DNA of 7,609 bases from Mycolicibacterium porcinum (GCA_001942045.1 MSTD01000021.1:1-7609), one strand, 5' to 3'; numbered from the stretch's first letter, positions 1-6,804 are shown. Program-made: numbers and translations. The notes: generated by a model from the letters alone, not told the origin.

Positions 1-2772
1 GGCCAGCACCCCTCTCCGCCGCCGCCCCGCCTCCCGGCCCCGCCGCGGCCCGTCGCGTCGGCGGTCGATGACGACGACGTCTTGGCGCGCATGACGGGTG
101 TGGTGAAAAAGGTTCTGCCGCAACGTGCTGCTCCGGCGCTACCGCCCGGCGCGATCACCATCGGACGCCACTCGAGCGCGGCCATCCACATCGACGACCC
201 GCTGGCCTCACGCGTGCATGCCTATCTGCTCCCGTCTCCCACGGGAACGCAGATTCATGACAATGCCAGCAACAACGGCGTTTTCGTCAACGGCGTGCGC
301 ATGCCTGCGGCAACTCTTCGCCCAGGCGATCGCGTCACCATCGGCAATACCGACCTCACCTTCGACGGGACCACGCTGCGGACCCAGGCCCGCACGCCGT
401 CCACAGGCGGTATCGAGGCGCACCAGCTCGGGCTGACCATCGACGGCCGCGACCTGCTGTCCTCGGTGTCGTTCACCGCACGCCCCGGCACCCTGACCGC
501 TGTCATCGGACCGTCGGGTGCGGGCAAGTCGACGCTGATCAAGATGGTCGGAGGCGTCACACAGCCCACGTCGGGCCAGGTCCGGTTCGACGGCCATGAC
601 GTGCACGCCGAGTACGCGTCGCTGCGCTCTCGCATCGGGGTGGTGCCCCAAGACGACGTCGTGCATCGCCAGCTCACCGTCAGCCAGGCGCTCAATTATG
701 CTGCCCGCCTTCGCCTTCCCGCAGATACCGGCAAGGCCGATCGTCAAGCGGTCGTGGACCGGGTCCTTGAAGAGCTGCAGTTGACCAACCACCGTGACAC
801 GCGCGTGGACAAACTGTCCGGGGGGCAGCGGAAACGTGCCTCGGTGGCCATGGAGCTGCTGACAGGTCCGTCGCTACTGATCCTGGACGAGCCGACTTCG
901 GGTCTGGACCCGGCGCTGGACCGCGAGGTCATGGCCATGTTGCGCCGGCTCGCAGATGCCGGGCGCACGGTCATCGTCGTCACACACTCGCTGACCTACC
1001 TGAGCATGTGCGACCAGGTCTTGCTGCTGGCGCCGGGTGGCAAGACTGCCTACGCGGGCCCACCCGGGCAGGTCGCCGCCACGATCGGCACCAACGATTG
1101 GGCGGACATCTTCGCGTGGGTGGCAGCCAACCCGGATGCCGCACACGCCGTGTTCCTGCAGAAGAACCCGGCAGCGGCGGCACCTGCGGCACCCGCGAGT
1201 CCGCCTGGGCCGCTGGGTGATCCCGCACGAACCAGCACTACCCGCCAGATCGCCACCCTGGCCGCTCGCCAGCTGCGGCTGATCTTCGCCGACCGCGGTT
1301 ATACCGCGTTCTTGATGCTGCTGCCGTTCATCCTCGGCGCACTGACGCTGGTGGTGCAGGGGTCTGTCGGGTTGGGCAAAGCCAGCCTCGACGGCGGTGC
1401 GCCTGATGAGCCCAACCAGCTACTGAGCCTTATGGTGATCGGCACGGTCTTCATGGGCACCGCGCTGACAATTCGTGACCTGGTCGGGGAACGCAGCATC
1501 TTCCGCCGGGAACAATCGGTGGGTCTGTCTTCCGGCGCCTATCTGACCGCGAAGATCGCGGTCTACAGCGTCGCCGCCGCACTTCAGATCGCTGTCCTCA
1601 CGGCGATTGTCGTGCTGGTGAAGGGTGGTCCCACCCTCGGCTCGATCGCCTTGGGCAACCCGGTATGGGACCTCTATCTCGCCCTGGCGCTCACCGCCAT
1701 CGTGTCGGCGATCGTCGGCCTGTGGCTGTCGTCGATCGCGCGAACCAGCGACTGGATCATGCCGATGCTCGTCGTCATCCTGATGAGCGCAATCGTCTTC
1801 TCCGGCGGCCTCATTCCCGTCACCGGCCGCCTCGGGCTCAATCAGATCTCCTACCTGCTTCCCGTCCGGTGGGGGTTCGCGGGGGGCGCATCGAGCATCA
1901 ACCTGATGGAGGCGGACGCCGCCAACTACATCGATGACCCGTTGTGGCGCCACGAATTGTCTTGGTGGCTACTGGATATGGGTGTCCTGGTGCTCATGGG
2001 CATCGTGGCCACCATCGTGGTCCTTCGACGACTTCGCCTGCCTGCGGGGGACCGCGGGGCCGGCGGGCGAGCCGCCGGTGTGGTCGTAGCCCTGGTGCTG
2101 ACGGCGGCGTTCCTGGCCGGCATGTCCTACCTCACCCGCGACGGCACCTCGAACCGGCCGGCCCCGACGTCCATGCCCAGCGTCCCCACCCAGGGCAGTG
2201 CTCCGCCGAAAAAGCCGGTGGCGGCAGGCGATCTGGCCGGTCTGCTGGTCGACGCGGGAGGCGTCGGCAGCATCGTGGGCGCAGGTTCGATGACGGTGAA
2301 CGGGGCCGTGCCGATCACTGAACTGGCCACGGCTACGGCCGCGCCGCCCAATTGCACCGGCGTGGTGAGCCCGGCCAACACCCAGGCCTGGGGGGCGAGC
2401 AGCCCTACCGGCATCGCGGGCAGCGAACTGGCCTCCACTGATCCGAACACCACTGTCACGCAATACCTCATGCTGTACCCCGACGCTGAGAAGGCCGCGG
2501 TTGCTCAGTCCGAGCACATCAATTTCTGGCAGCCGTGTGCGAACACCACCGTCACCTTGACACCGCCGGGGCAACCGCCGACGACGATCAACGTCGGCAA
2601 GGTCTCATTGGTCGACGGGCGGCCCACCGCTGTGCTCAGCATGCCCGGGCGCAGCTGCCAGCACGTGCTGGAGGTCGCCTCGAACGTCGCGATCGACGTT
2701 CAGGCGTGTGGTCCGACCGAGTCCAGTCACGCGAACGAGATCGTCTCGAAGATTGCCGAGAAGATCCGGTGA
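1..2772 (+). CDS. FHA-ABC exporter (Rv1747-like) with C-terminal PknH-type sensor domain, 5'-truncated
   Basis: The frame is open from base 1, so the gene starts upstream; the TTG at 82 is only an internal codon. Counting residues from base 1 (923 visible): a Pro-rich linker (about 1-27) and an FHA phosphothreonine-binding domain (about 48-128; IGR, ASRVHA and NNGVFVNG motifs). The ABC ATPase follows (about 140-350): Walker A GPSGAGKST at 508-534, Q-loop VVPQDD, signature LSGGQ at 814-828, Walker B LLILDEP at 874-894, switch His at 985. An ABC-2 permease has six hydrophobic helices (about 435-675). In M. tuberculosis Rv1747 the same order is preceded by another FHA domain and the protein ends here; it is phosphorylated by PknF and linked to export of phosphatidylinositol mannosides (recalled literature). 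This protein adds a seventh helix (about 692-709) and some 214 extracytoplasmic residues resembling the PknH sensor: four Cys, WQPCAN, and NVAIDVQAC near the end. The exported substrate is unknown. The Rv1747-type core is certain; the sensor call is strong but rests on motif memory. Confidence 0.93.
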   Translation, partial: GQHPSPPPPRLPAPPRPVASAVDDDDVLARMTGVVKKVLPQRAAPALPPGAITIGRHSSAAIHIDDPLASRVHAYLLPSPTGTQIHDNASNNGVFVNGVRMPAATLRPGDRVTIGNTDLTFDGTTLRTQARTPSTGGIEAHQLGLTIDGRDLLSSVSFTARPGTLTAVIGPSGAGKSTLIKMVGGVTQPTSGQVRFDGHDVHAEYASLRSRIGVVPQDDVVHRQLTVSQALNYAARLRLPADTGKADRQAVVDRVLEELQLTNHRDTRVDKLSGGQRKRASVAMELLTGPSLLILDEPTSGLDPALDREVMAMLRRLADAGRTVIVVTHSLTYLSMCDQVLLLAPGGKTAYAGPPGQVAATIGTNDWADIFAWVAANPDAAHAVFLQKNPAAAAPAAPASPPGPLGDPARTSTTRQIATLAARQLRLIFADRGYTAFLMLLPFILGALTLVVQGSVGLGKASLDGGAPDEPNQLLSLMVIGTVFMGTALTIRDLVGERSIFRREQSVGLSSGAYLTAKIAVYSVAAALQIAVLTAIVVLVKGGPTLGSIALGNPVWDLYLALALTAIVSAIVGLWLSSIARTSDWIMPMLVVILMSAIVFSGGLIPVTGRLGLNQISYLLPVRWGFAGGASSINLMEADAANYIDDPLWRHELSWWLLDMGVLVLMGIVATIVVLRRLRLPAGDRGAGGRAAGVVVALVLTAAFLAGMSYLTRDGTSNRPAPTSMPSVPTQGSAPPKKPVAAGDLAGLLVDAGGVGSIVGAGSMTVNGAVPITELATATAAPPNCTGVVSPANTQAWGASSPTGIAGSELASTDPNTTVTQYLMLYPDAEKAAVAQSEHINFWQPCANTTVTLTPPGQPPTTINVGKVSLVDGRPTAVLSMPGRSCQHVLEVASNVAIDVQACGPTESSHANEIVSKIAEKIR
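2080..2769 (+). other. Extra membrane helix plus PknH-like extracytoplasmic sensor domain (part of the exporter)
   Basis: This is the C-terminal extension of the exporter that ordinary Rv1747 lacks. A hydrophobic helix (VVVALVLTAAFLAG) follows a basic and glycine-rich loop. Next come a Ser/Pro/Thr-rich spacer and a folded domain beginning near KPVAAGDLAGLLVDAG. The domain has cysteines in PNCTG, WQPCAN, RSCQHV and VQACGP, matching the four-Cys, two-disulfide layout known from the PknH sensor fold. It ends in a helix like the family's terminal one (ANEIVSKIAEKI). If the six permease helices begin and end in the cytoplasm, the seventh places this domain outside the membrane. Ligand binding is inferred from the family, not shown here. 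Confidence 0.8.
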
Positions 2773-2911
2773 CCAAAGACTTCCGGGAGGACATTGTGTG
2801 AAAAGACCTGCAATGAAGCTCCCTACAACACGTTTAGAGTTACCTGCGAGGGGTTTTGCCGGGGGCAGTTCGTATCGGTAGAGCACTTCCCACCGACAGA
2901 AAGAGAGACCA
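2773..2911. promoter_or_regulatory. Gap between exporter and lprA, candidate promoter region
   Basis: These 139 bases separate the exporter stop from the lprA start and are less GC-rich than the flanking genes. No strong hairpin terminator was seen after the exporter, so read-through into lprA is possible. A weak SigF-like arrangement is present: GTTT at 2832-2835, a 15-base spacer, then GGGTTT at 2851-2856, where the recalled consensus ends GGGTAT. A purine stretch, AGAAAGAGAG at 2898-2907, is the ribosome-binding site of lprA. The promoter call is tentative. Confidence 0.3.
2798..2881 (+). CDS. Possible 27-codon small ORF upstream of lprA (doubtful)
   Basis: A GTG at 2798 lies seven bases after a good Shine-Dalgarno sequence, GGGAGG at 2785-2790. 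It opens a frame of 27 codons ending at TAG 2879-2881, 30 bases before lprA. The peptide begins VKRPAMKLPTT and ends GGSSYR. It has no signal peptide, membrane segment or run of one amino acid that would suggest attenuation. Two TTA codons, rare at this GC content, argue against ordinary coding. It could be a leader peptide for lprA or chance. It resembles no known protein that I can name. Confidence 0.2.
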   Translation: MKRPAMKLPTTRLELPARGFAGGSSYR

Positions 2912-3649
2912 ATGAAGGTACGTTTCAAAATGGCGATCGCCGCTACTGCGGTGGCCGCGCTCGCATTGACGGCATGTGGCACCGAAAAGTCTACGTCCGA
3001 GGGCGGTTCATCCGGTTCCGATAACGCGGCCAGCAGCCTCGTCGCGAAGTCTGCGGAAGCGATGAAGGGCCTCACCGGAGCTCACCTCGTCCTGACCGCT
3101 GACGGAAAGGTGCCCAACCTCAAGGTCACAAAGCTGGAAGCCGACGTTGCCGGCAAGCCCGCGGTCGTCGCGACCGGTGAGGCCACTGTTCAGATGGGCC
3201 AGGACACGCAGACCACCAAGCTCATCTACGTCGACGGTCACCTCTACTCCGACATCGCCGTCCCCGGTCAGTGGTTCGACTACGGCGACGGCAACTCGAT
3301 CTACAACCTGTCGGTGATCTTCGATCCGAGCAACGGCCTTGCCAACGCGCTGGCGAATCTGAAGGACCCCAAGGAAGCCGGGTCTGAGACCATCAACGGC
3401 ACCGAGACCACGAAGATCACTGCCAAGGCCTCGACCAATGACGTCGCTGTATTGGCGGGGGCGCGGAAGGCCCCTGAGAACGCCCAGGAGTGGCCGGTCA
3501 CCGTGTGGATCGCCAAGAACGATCCCAACTACCTGGTTCAGGCGCAGATCGAGGTCGGCGATCCTTCCGACGCCAAGGTCACCATGACCCTTTCGGACTT
3601 TGGCAAGACCGTCACCGCCGAAAAGCCTGTCATCACCCCACCTAACTGA
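2912..3649 (+). CDS. lprA: LprA-like lipoprotein (LppX/LprAFG family)
   Basis: A 245-residue lipoprotein. The start ATG follows a purine-rich site (2898-2907) and gives a textbook signal peptide: basic MKVRFK, a hydrophobic Ala-rich core and the lipobox LTAC with the lipidated Cys at residue 22. A Ser/Gly-rich linker (about 25-42) leads to the family domain (about 43-240). That domain shows GKVPNLKVTKLEADV, YVDGHLYSDI, SIYNLSVIFDPSNGLANAL, ETTKITAKAS and WPVTVWIA. These match M. tuberculosis LprA (Rv1270c) as I recall it better than LprG or LppX, hence the symbol. Family members fold as a half beta-barrel with a large hydrophobic cavity: LprG carries triacylated lipids and glycolipids, LppX binds PDIM, and LprA is a TLR2 agonist. 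The expected role is carriage of an envelope lipid outside the membrane; the actual lipid is unknown. It is probably co-transcribed with the secreted-protein gene 29 bases downstream. Confidence 0.88.
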   Translation: MKVRFKMAIAATAVAALALTACGTEKSTSEGGSSGSDNAASSLVAKSAEAMKGLTGAHLVLTADGKVPNLKVTKLEADVAGKPAVVATGEATVQMGQDTQTTKLIYVDGHLYSDIAVPGQWFDYGDGNSIYNLSVIFDPSNGLANALANLKDPKEAGSETINGTETTKITAKASTNDVAVLAGARKAPENAQEWPVTVWIAKNDPNYLVQAQIEVGDPSDAKVTMTLSDFGKTVTAEKPVITPPN

Positions 3650-3678
3650 CCGACCGCCCCGAAAGGACACCAAATAAC

Positions 3679-4050
3679 ATGGAAATCAAGAGTTTTGGGC
3701 GCCGGGCGGCCGCGGCCGGCGTAGGAATTCTGGCGGTCGGCGCAGTTCAAATCGCCAGCCCGACCGCTCACGCCGCACTTTCGTACGGCTCTATCGCGTA
3801 CGCAGACAACGGAGCGGGAGCGGTGGTGTGGAACTATCCGTCGCCCAAGGAGGCTCAGCAGGCGGCCATCCAGTACTGCGGATGGACGAGCTGTGAGGCC
3901 TTGAACTACTTCACCGAATGCGGTGTCGCGGTGCGCAACGACACTCACGTGCAGGCAGCTCACGGGCCCACGCTCGGAGCGGCCACCCGTGCCGCCCTCA
4001 ACGCCATCCCGGGCGGAAGCGGCTACATCGATCTGTGGGCATGTAACTAA
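3679..4050 (+). CDS. Small secreted DUF4189-type protein (Rv1269c-like)
   Basis: A 123-residue exported protein. ATG 3679 follows GAAAGGA at 3661-3667, with somewhat long spacing. The N-terminus is a Sec-type signal peptide: basic FGRR, a hydrophobic stretch and a likely AHA|A signal peptidase cut after residue 32. The mature part (about 90 residues) begins LSYGSIAYADNGAGAVVW and holds four cysteines (67, 72, 81, 122), probably two disulfides. The pattern SYGSIAY...A...C...C......F..CG, with the ending GYIDLWACN, matches the DUF4189 family and M. tuberculosis Rv1269c as I remember it. No catalytic motif is visible and the function is unknown. The gene is second in an operon with lprA, a pairing also recalled in M. 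tuberculosis, so a shared envelope role is plausible. A terminator lies 12 bases after the stop. Confidence 0.85.
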   Translation: MEIKSFGRRAAAAGVGILAVGAVQIASPTAHAALSYGSIAYADNGAGAVVWNYPSPKEAQQAAIQYCGWTSCEALNYFTECGVAVRNDTHVQAAHGPTLGAATRAALNAIPGGSGYIDLWACN

Positions 4051-4062
4051 GGAAGTCCCCAG

Positions 4063-4105
4063 GCGGGGTGGTGGGCAGAATCTGCCTGCCGCCCCGCTTT
4101 TCGTT
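4063..4105 (+). terminator. Rho-independent terminator of the lprA operon
   Basis: The left arm GCGGGGTGGTGGGCAG (4063-4078) pairs with the right arm CTGCCTGCCGCCCCGC (4082-4097) along all 16 positions. Three of these are G-U wobbles on the + strand RNA, and the loop is three bases. TTTT follows at 4098-4101. It starts 12 bases after the DUF4189 gene's stop codon. The T tract is short, as is common in mycobacteria. Confidence 0.85.
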
Positions 4106-4158
4106 GCGGGGGTGTCCCTCTACCTGTGAACGAATACGGGTGCGCCGCTGCGGATATG

Positions 4159-4190
4159 AAACACCCACCGAGCTGAGTGCTCGGTGGGTG
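4159..4190 (-). terminator. Terminator of the peptidase/membrane-protein operon
   Basis: A perfect 12-base inverted repeat: CACCCACCGAGC (4162-4173) and GCTCGGTGGGTG (4179-4190) with a five-base loop. Read on the minus strand the hairpin is followed by TTTCAT, so it faces transcripts of the minus-strand gene whose stop codon is at 4216. On the + strand it is followed by AGGGACGG and would be only a backup hairpin for read-through. Confidence 0.75.
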
Positions 4191-4215
4191 AGGGACGGGT
4201 CGGGTGGGACGTGGA

Positions 4216-4857
4216 TCAGTGTTTTGAAACGCTGGCAACCCGGAATGTGGCAGTTTGGAGTTCATCGACGTTCTCGGAGAACGTGAACAATTCGTCCGTT
4301 GTGGACTGGCCGCCCGCCAAGCTGGTGACGCTGGCGGTGTCTTCTGCGATGCGGTCGCCGTTGTCGTCGACCGCCTCCACCTGAACATAGAAGGTTGCGC
4401 GTTCGCTGCCTTTGTTGCGGAAGGTCACCGGTAACTTGCCGTCCTTGCGGTACTCGGTGTCGGTCCGCACAAACTTGCCGAAGGTGACTTCGAGTTCGTT
4501 CTCGAGGATCTGTTCTGTCTGTCCGCCTGTCCCCTGGGAGATGGTGTCGTTTATATCTCCGCTGACCTTCGCGAAAAACACCATGGGAGCGACGAATACG
4601 ACGAGCACAATGACAACGGCCCCGATGATCAACCCGATCACGAGACCGTTGGACGACTTACGGGGAGGGGCCGGCTGGTACGGCGGATTGTGTGCCGGCC
4701 AGCCCGGTGCCGGATAACCCGACGCGGGTCCGGCAGGGTAGCCAGGATTGTGGTCGGGCTGGGGCGACGAACCGTAGCCCGATGTCGGTGGCCACTGGCC
4801 ATCTGGATAGGTCACGGGCGTGGATCTCCTGTTCTGGCCGGACATTTGCTGGCTCAA
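4216..4857 (-). CDS. Pro/Gly/Tyr-rich single-pass membrane protein with extracytoplasmic beta-rich domain
   Basis: A 213-residue protein from the TTG at 4857; an ATG at 4845 (residue 5) is an equally possible start, and neither has a clear ribosome-binding site. Residues 1-68 are a low-complexity cytoplasmic segment rich in Pro, Gly, Tyr, Ser and Gln, ending in basic RKSS. Residues 70-95 form one long transmembrane helix (GLVIGLIIGAVVIVLVVFVA and following). The outer part (about 96-213) looks like an Ig-like beta sandwich: ELEVTFGKF, LPVTFRNKG, ATFYVQVEAVDDNGDRI, SLAGGQSTTDELF and ATFRVASVSKH. It resembles the adhesion-like domains (FxLYD/DUF4352 style) found on many actinobacterial membrane proteins. 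It has no cysteine in the outer domain and no catalytic motif. It lies 41 bases downstream of the metallopeptidase on the same strand, so it is probably translated from the same mRNA and may be a partner or substrate. I do not recognise a named gene. Confidence 0.82.
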   Translation of the reverse strand: MSQQMSGQNRRSTPVTYPDGQWPPTSGYGSSPQPDHNPGYPAGPASGYPAPGWPAHNPPYQPAPPRKSSNGLVIGLIIGAVVIVLVVFVAPMVFFAKVSGDINDTISQGTGGQTEQILENELEVTFGKFVRTDTEYRKDGKLPVTFRNKGSERATFYVQVEAVDDNGDRIAEDTASVTSLAGGQSTTDELFTFSENVDELQTATFRVASVSKH

Positions 4858-4898
4858 TGAAAGCCTAAGGCGTGGAACAGTGCCTGAATGTCACCAGA

Positions 4899-6416
4899 TC
4901 AGGGAAACCGTTGGTAGCACTGGTCAGGGTTGCTGGTCAGGCCTGAGCGGAACGCCATGATTCGTGTGAAGCCCGCCGGAACGCCTTCGCCGTCGTTGCC
5001 GCTGGCGGCCCAACCGTTGGTGAGCAGGCCGGCGACGGCTTCATCGAGATCGCCGGCCGTGAGCTGAAGTGACTGACCCGAGGGCAACTGAACCGGGTCG
5101 GACATGTCCCGGTTGGCGACTCCGGTCAGGCAGGCGGTGCGCATGGCAGCCGTCTGCCCGGTCAGACCGACCCCTTTAGCGTGCTGAAGCGCCAGCATGT
5201 ACCGAGATGTCACGACTGACAGAGCGGTGTTGTCGCCCTGGATCAGTACGCGACTCGATTCGTCTGCGGGAGTACCGAGTTCGGCCAGGGCAGCGACATC
5301 CAGGCTGATCGTATTGGTGGATGGGCAGTAGTTGGCCGGTGCTTTGGACGCGGTCGCGTCGGTGCACTGCTGCGCCTGGTAAACGACTTTCGGCGGGTTC
5401 GCCGGTGAATAGATCTGGTTGAGCAGTTCGAAGAGTGTGCCCAGCGATTGCTCGTTGATCGGGGCGTTGGCGGTTTGTGGTTCACCTTCGGGGTCCTGGG
5501 TCAGCGCGATGGGCAGATCGCCTCGGCGCTGGTCGATCTCGTCGATGTTGATGGCAGTGCATGCGGTGACGCCGGTGTTGAAACCCATTTGAAAGGCTGT
5601 GATCCGGTCCAATGCGGTGCCGTGACCCTCTTCGAGAAGTTCCGCGGTGTCCGGGGTGATCAGCGGATCACGGATCGCGATCGCGGCAGCGAGTACTCGG
5701 TTGAGTCCGTCGCCGGTACTGATGGTCAAGCGCGGGGAGTTGCCCTCTGCCACCCAGCGGATATACATGCCGGCGAAGCAGTCGGCCTGTTGTTCGAAGA
5801 CCAGGACGGGCGTGCGCCGGTTCACCAAGCTGGCCATCCGCTGGATCGCATGACCGTACTCGTGGGCGATGAGGGCCGGCAGGCTCATCTGACCGAAGTA
5901 CTTCTGACCGGCTGGAATCAATTGTCCACGGTCCCATGCGATCAGGCGGTCGCGGTGACAATAGAACGCGTTGGGATTGCGGTACGGACTTGAGCCACAC
6001 AATTCGCGGGTCTGCGGATTCGCCGAGTCGTAGGACGCGAAGTTCCGAATGGGCCTGAATACACCGGGGAGCGACCCGGGATAAGCCTGTTGCCAGAATT
6101 GTTCGACATCGTTGACCGCCGACAGCGCGAGCTTGTCCATTTCGCCGCCGTCGGTGTCTTGCACGGTTCCGGTGGGAGCGGGCGCGTTGTCGCGGAGCCC
6201 GCTCGGCCCGTCTGTGACCGGTAGGCCCCCAACTCGGTTGGGGTCGTACAGCATCGATGCCGGTTCACCGGGAACCACCTTCGCCACATAGTTCAGGAGC
6301 ACTACGCCGACCGTGCCGATCACGGCGGCCGCAGCAATCACCATCGTGATGACGCGGAAGGCCGATGCCGCCCTGCTTCGTGCGGGCTTCGAAGCTGCGC
6401 GATTGCCACGTGACAT
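4899..6416 (-). CDS. Membrane-anchored neutral zinc metallopeptidase with duplicated, inactive second half
   Basis: A 505-residue protein starting at ATG 6416. GGAG (plus-strand CTCC 6425-6428) sits eight bases upstream, and the N-terminus becomes basic, then a membrane anchor (about 20-44). The frame stays open to a further start at 6587, but those 57 codons read as non-coding. The extracytoplasmic part begins like the YpfJ/Zn_peptidase family (PF04228): FYCHRDRLIAWD, HEYGH at 185-189 with two zinc His and the catalytic Glu, FEQQADCFAG with probable third ligand Glu208, then GDGLN, IRDP and a DRITAFQMGFNTG block. From about 340 a second copy follows with matching landmarks (C351, C364, C429, GDLDEA, TRIMAFRSGL, C500). 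There SRYML replaces HEYGH and Ala424 replaces Glu208, so the copy cannot bind zinc in the same way. Substrate unknown. It is first in an operon with the membrane protein downstream and divergent from the Esp-like gene. Confidence 0.88.
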   Translation of the reverse strand: MSRGNRAASKPARSRAASAFRVITMVIAAAAVIGTVGVVLLNYVAKVVPGEPASMLYDPNRVGGLPVTDGPSGLRDNAPAPTGTVQDTDGGEMDKLALSAVNDVEQFWQQAYPGSLPGVFRPIRNFASYDSANPQTRELCGSSPYRNPNAFYCHRDRLIAWDRGQLIPAGQKYFGQMSLPALIAHEYGHAIQRMASLVNRRTPVLVFEQQADCFAGMYIRWVAEGNSPRLTISTGDGLNRVLAAAIAIRDPLITPDTAELLEEGHGTALDRITAFQMGFNTGVTACTAINIDEIDQRRGDLPIALTQDPEGEPQTANAPINEQSLGTLFELLNQIYSPANPPKVVYQAQQCTDATASKAPANYCPSTNTISLDVAALAELGTPADESSRVLIQGDNTALSVVTSRYMLALQHAKGVGLTGQTAAMRTACLTGVANRDMSDPVQLPSGQSLQLTAGDLDEAVAGLLTNGWAASGNDGEGVPAGFTRIMAFRSGLTSNPDQCYQRFP

Positions 6417-6516
6417 ATGCAAGTCTCCAGTTACATCCGGCAGGACCGTCGGTGCGACGGCAGAGTCTGAGTCAGTACGTTGACGCGGTCGAGATGCAAA
6501 GCCCGCCAAGAGCTTC

Positions 6517-6522
6517 TGTATA
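6517..6522 (-). promoter_or_regulatory. Candidate -10 box for the metallopeptidase operon
   Basis: On the minus strand the sequence reads TATACA, close to the SigA-type -10 consensus. GGTGGC lies 17 bases upstream as a poor -35. It would give a leader of roughly 95 bases before ATG 6416. Mycobacterial -35 elements are often weak, so the call rests on the -10 alone. Confidence 0.35.
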
Positions 6523-6798
6523 GGTAGCGGTGTGCCAGCGCCACCGGACACCGCGGTAGGTCGTCGGAATACAGCGTCGGCACGCACTGATCGTATGTGT
6601 GCTGAGAGTCCGTCTCATACACCAACTTTCTCGAAGGGGATGGCGCGAGGTCGGTTTATCCGGGTCACCCCGGCCGTGTCCGAGAGCTAGCCCTCCGCAA
6701 CATATGCCTTCTGATCAGGCGTTTCATGTCATTCGGAGCTCGACGGCAGATGCGGTGGGCGTCCGAATTTGGTGTGCTGAGGTCAGTGAACCCGCTGG

Positions 6799-6804
6799 TA
6801 ATCT
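6799..6804 (+). promoter_or_regulatory. Candidate -10 box for the Esp-like gene
   Basis: TAATCT fits the mycobacterial TANNNT -10 pattern. It lies 32 bases before the ATG at 6831, leaving a short leader that contains the strong ribosome-binding site GGAGGGGG (6815-6822, eight bases from the start). No good -35 is visible 16-18 bases upstream. TTGGTG at 6769-6774 is too far away. Confidence 0.4.

Noticed and set aside
1..60. CCG/CCGCC-rich stretch as a simple repeat
   Set aside because: It is explained by the coding of a Pro-rich linker in the exporter frame.
82..84. TTG as the start of the FHA-ABC exporter
   Set aside because: The frame is open all the way to base 1 and the upstream codons encode the Pro-rich linker expected between the two FHA domains of Rv1747-type proteins, so the true start is outside the window.
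208..792. 194-codon minus-strand ORF opposite the FHA/ATPase region
   Set aside because: It is an antisense shadow of the exporter. The translation is Arg/Gly/Ala-rich with no recognisable fold.
1420..1953. 177-codon minus-strand ORF opposite the permease
   Set aside because: It is an antisense shadow with a highly charged Asp/Arg/His composition, lying opposite clear transmembrane helices.
2794..3024. 76-codon plus-strand ORF beginning TTG 2794
   Set aside because: The TTG is only three bases from GGGAGG, the frame overlaps the lprA signal peptide in another frame, and the translation has no recognisable feature.
3008..3673. 221-codon minus-strand ORF opposite lprA
   Set aside because: It is a mirror of the GC-rich codon pattern of lprA. 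Its translation is rich in Gly, Arg, Asp and Val with no domain, and lprA on the other strand is unambiguous.
5448..5993. 181-codon plus-strand ORF opposite the metallopeptidase
   Set aside because: It overlaps the HEYGH and FEQQADC coding region on the other strand. The translation is Gly/Val/Arg-rich with no domain.
6417..6587. A 57-residue N-terminal extension of the metallopeptidase
   Set aside because: ATG 6416 has a well-spaced GGAG and gives a normal basic-plus-membrane-anchor N-terminus. The extension has no recognisable domain and overlaps the candidate promoter at 6517-6522.
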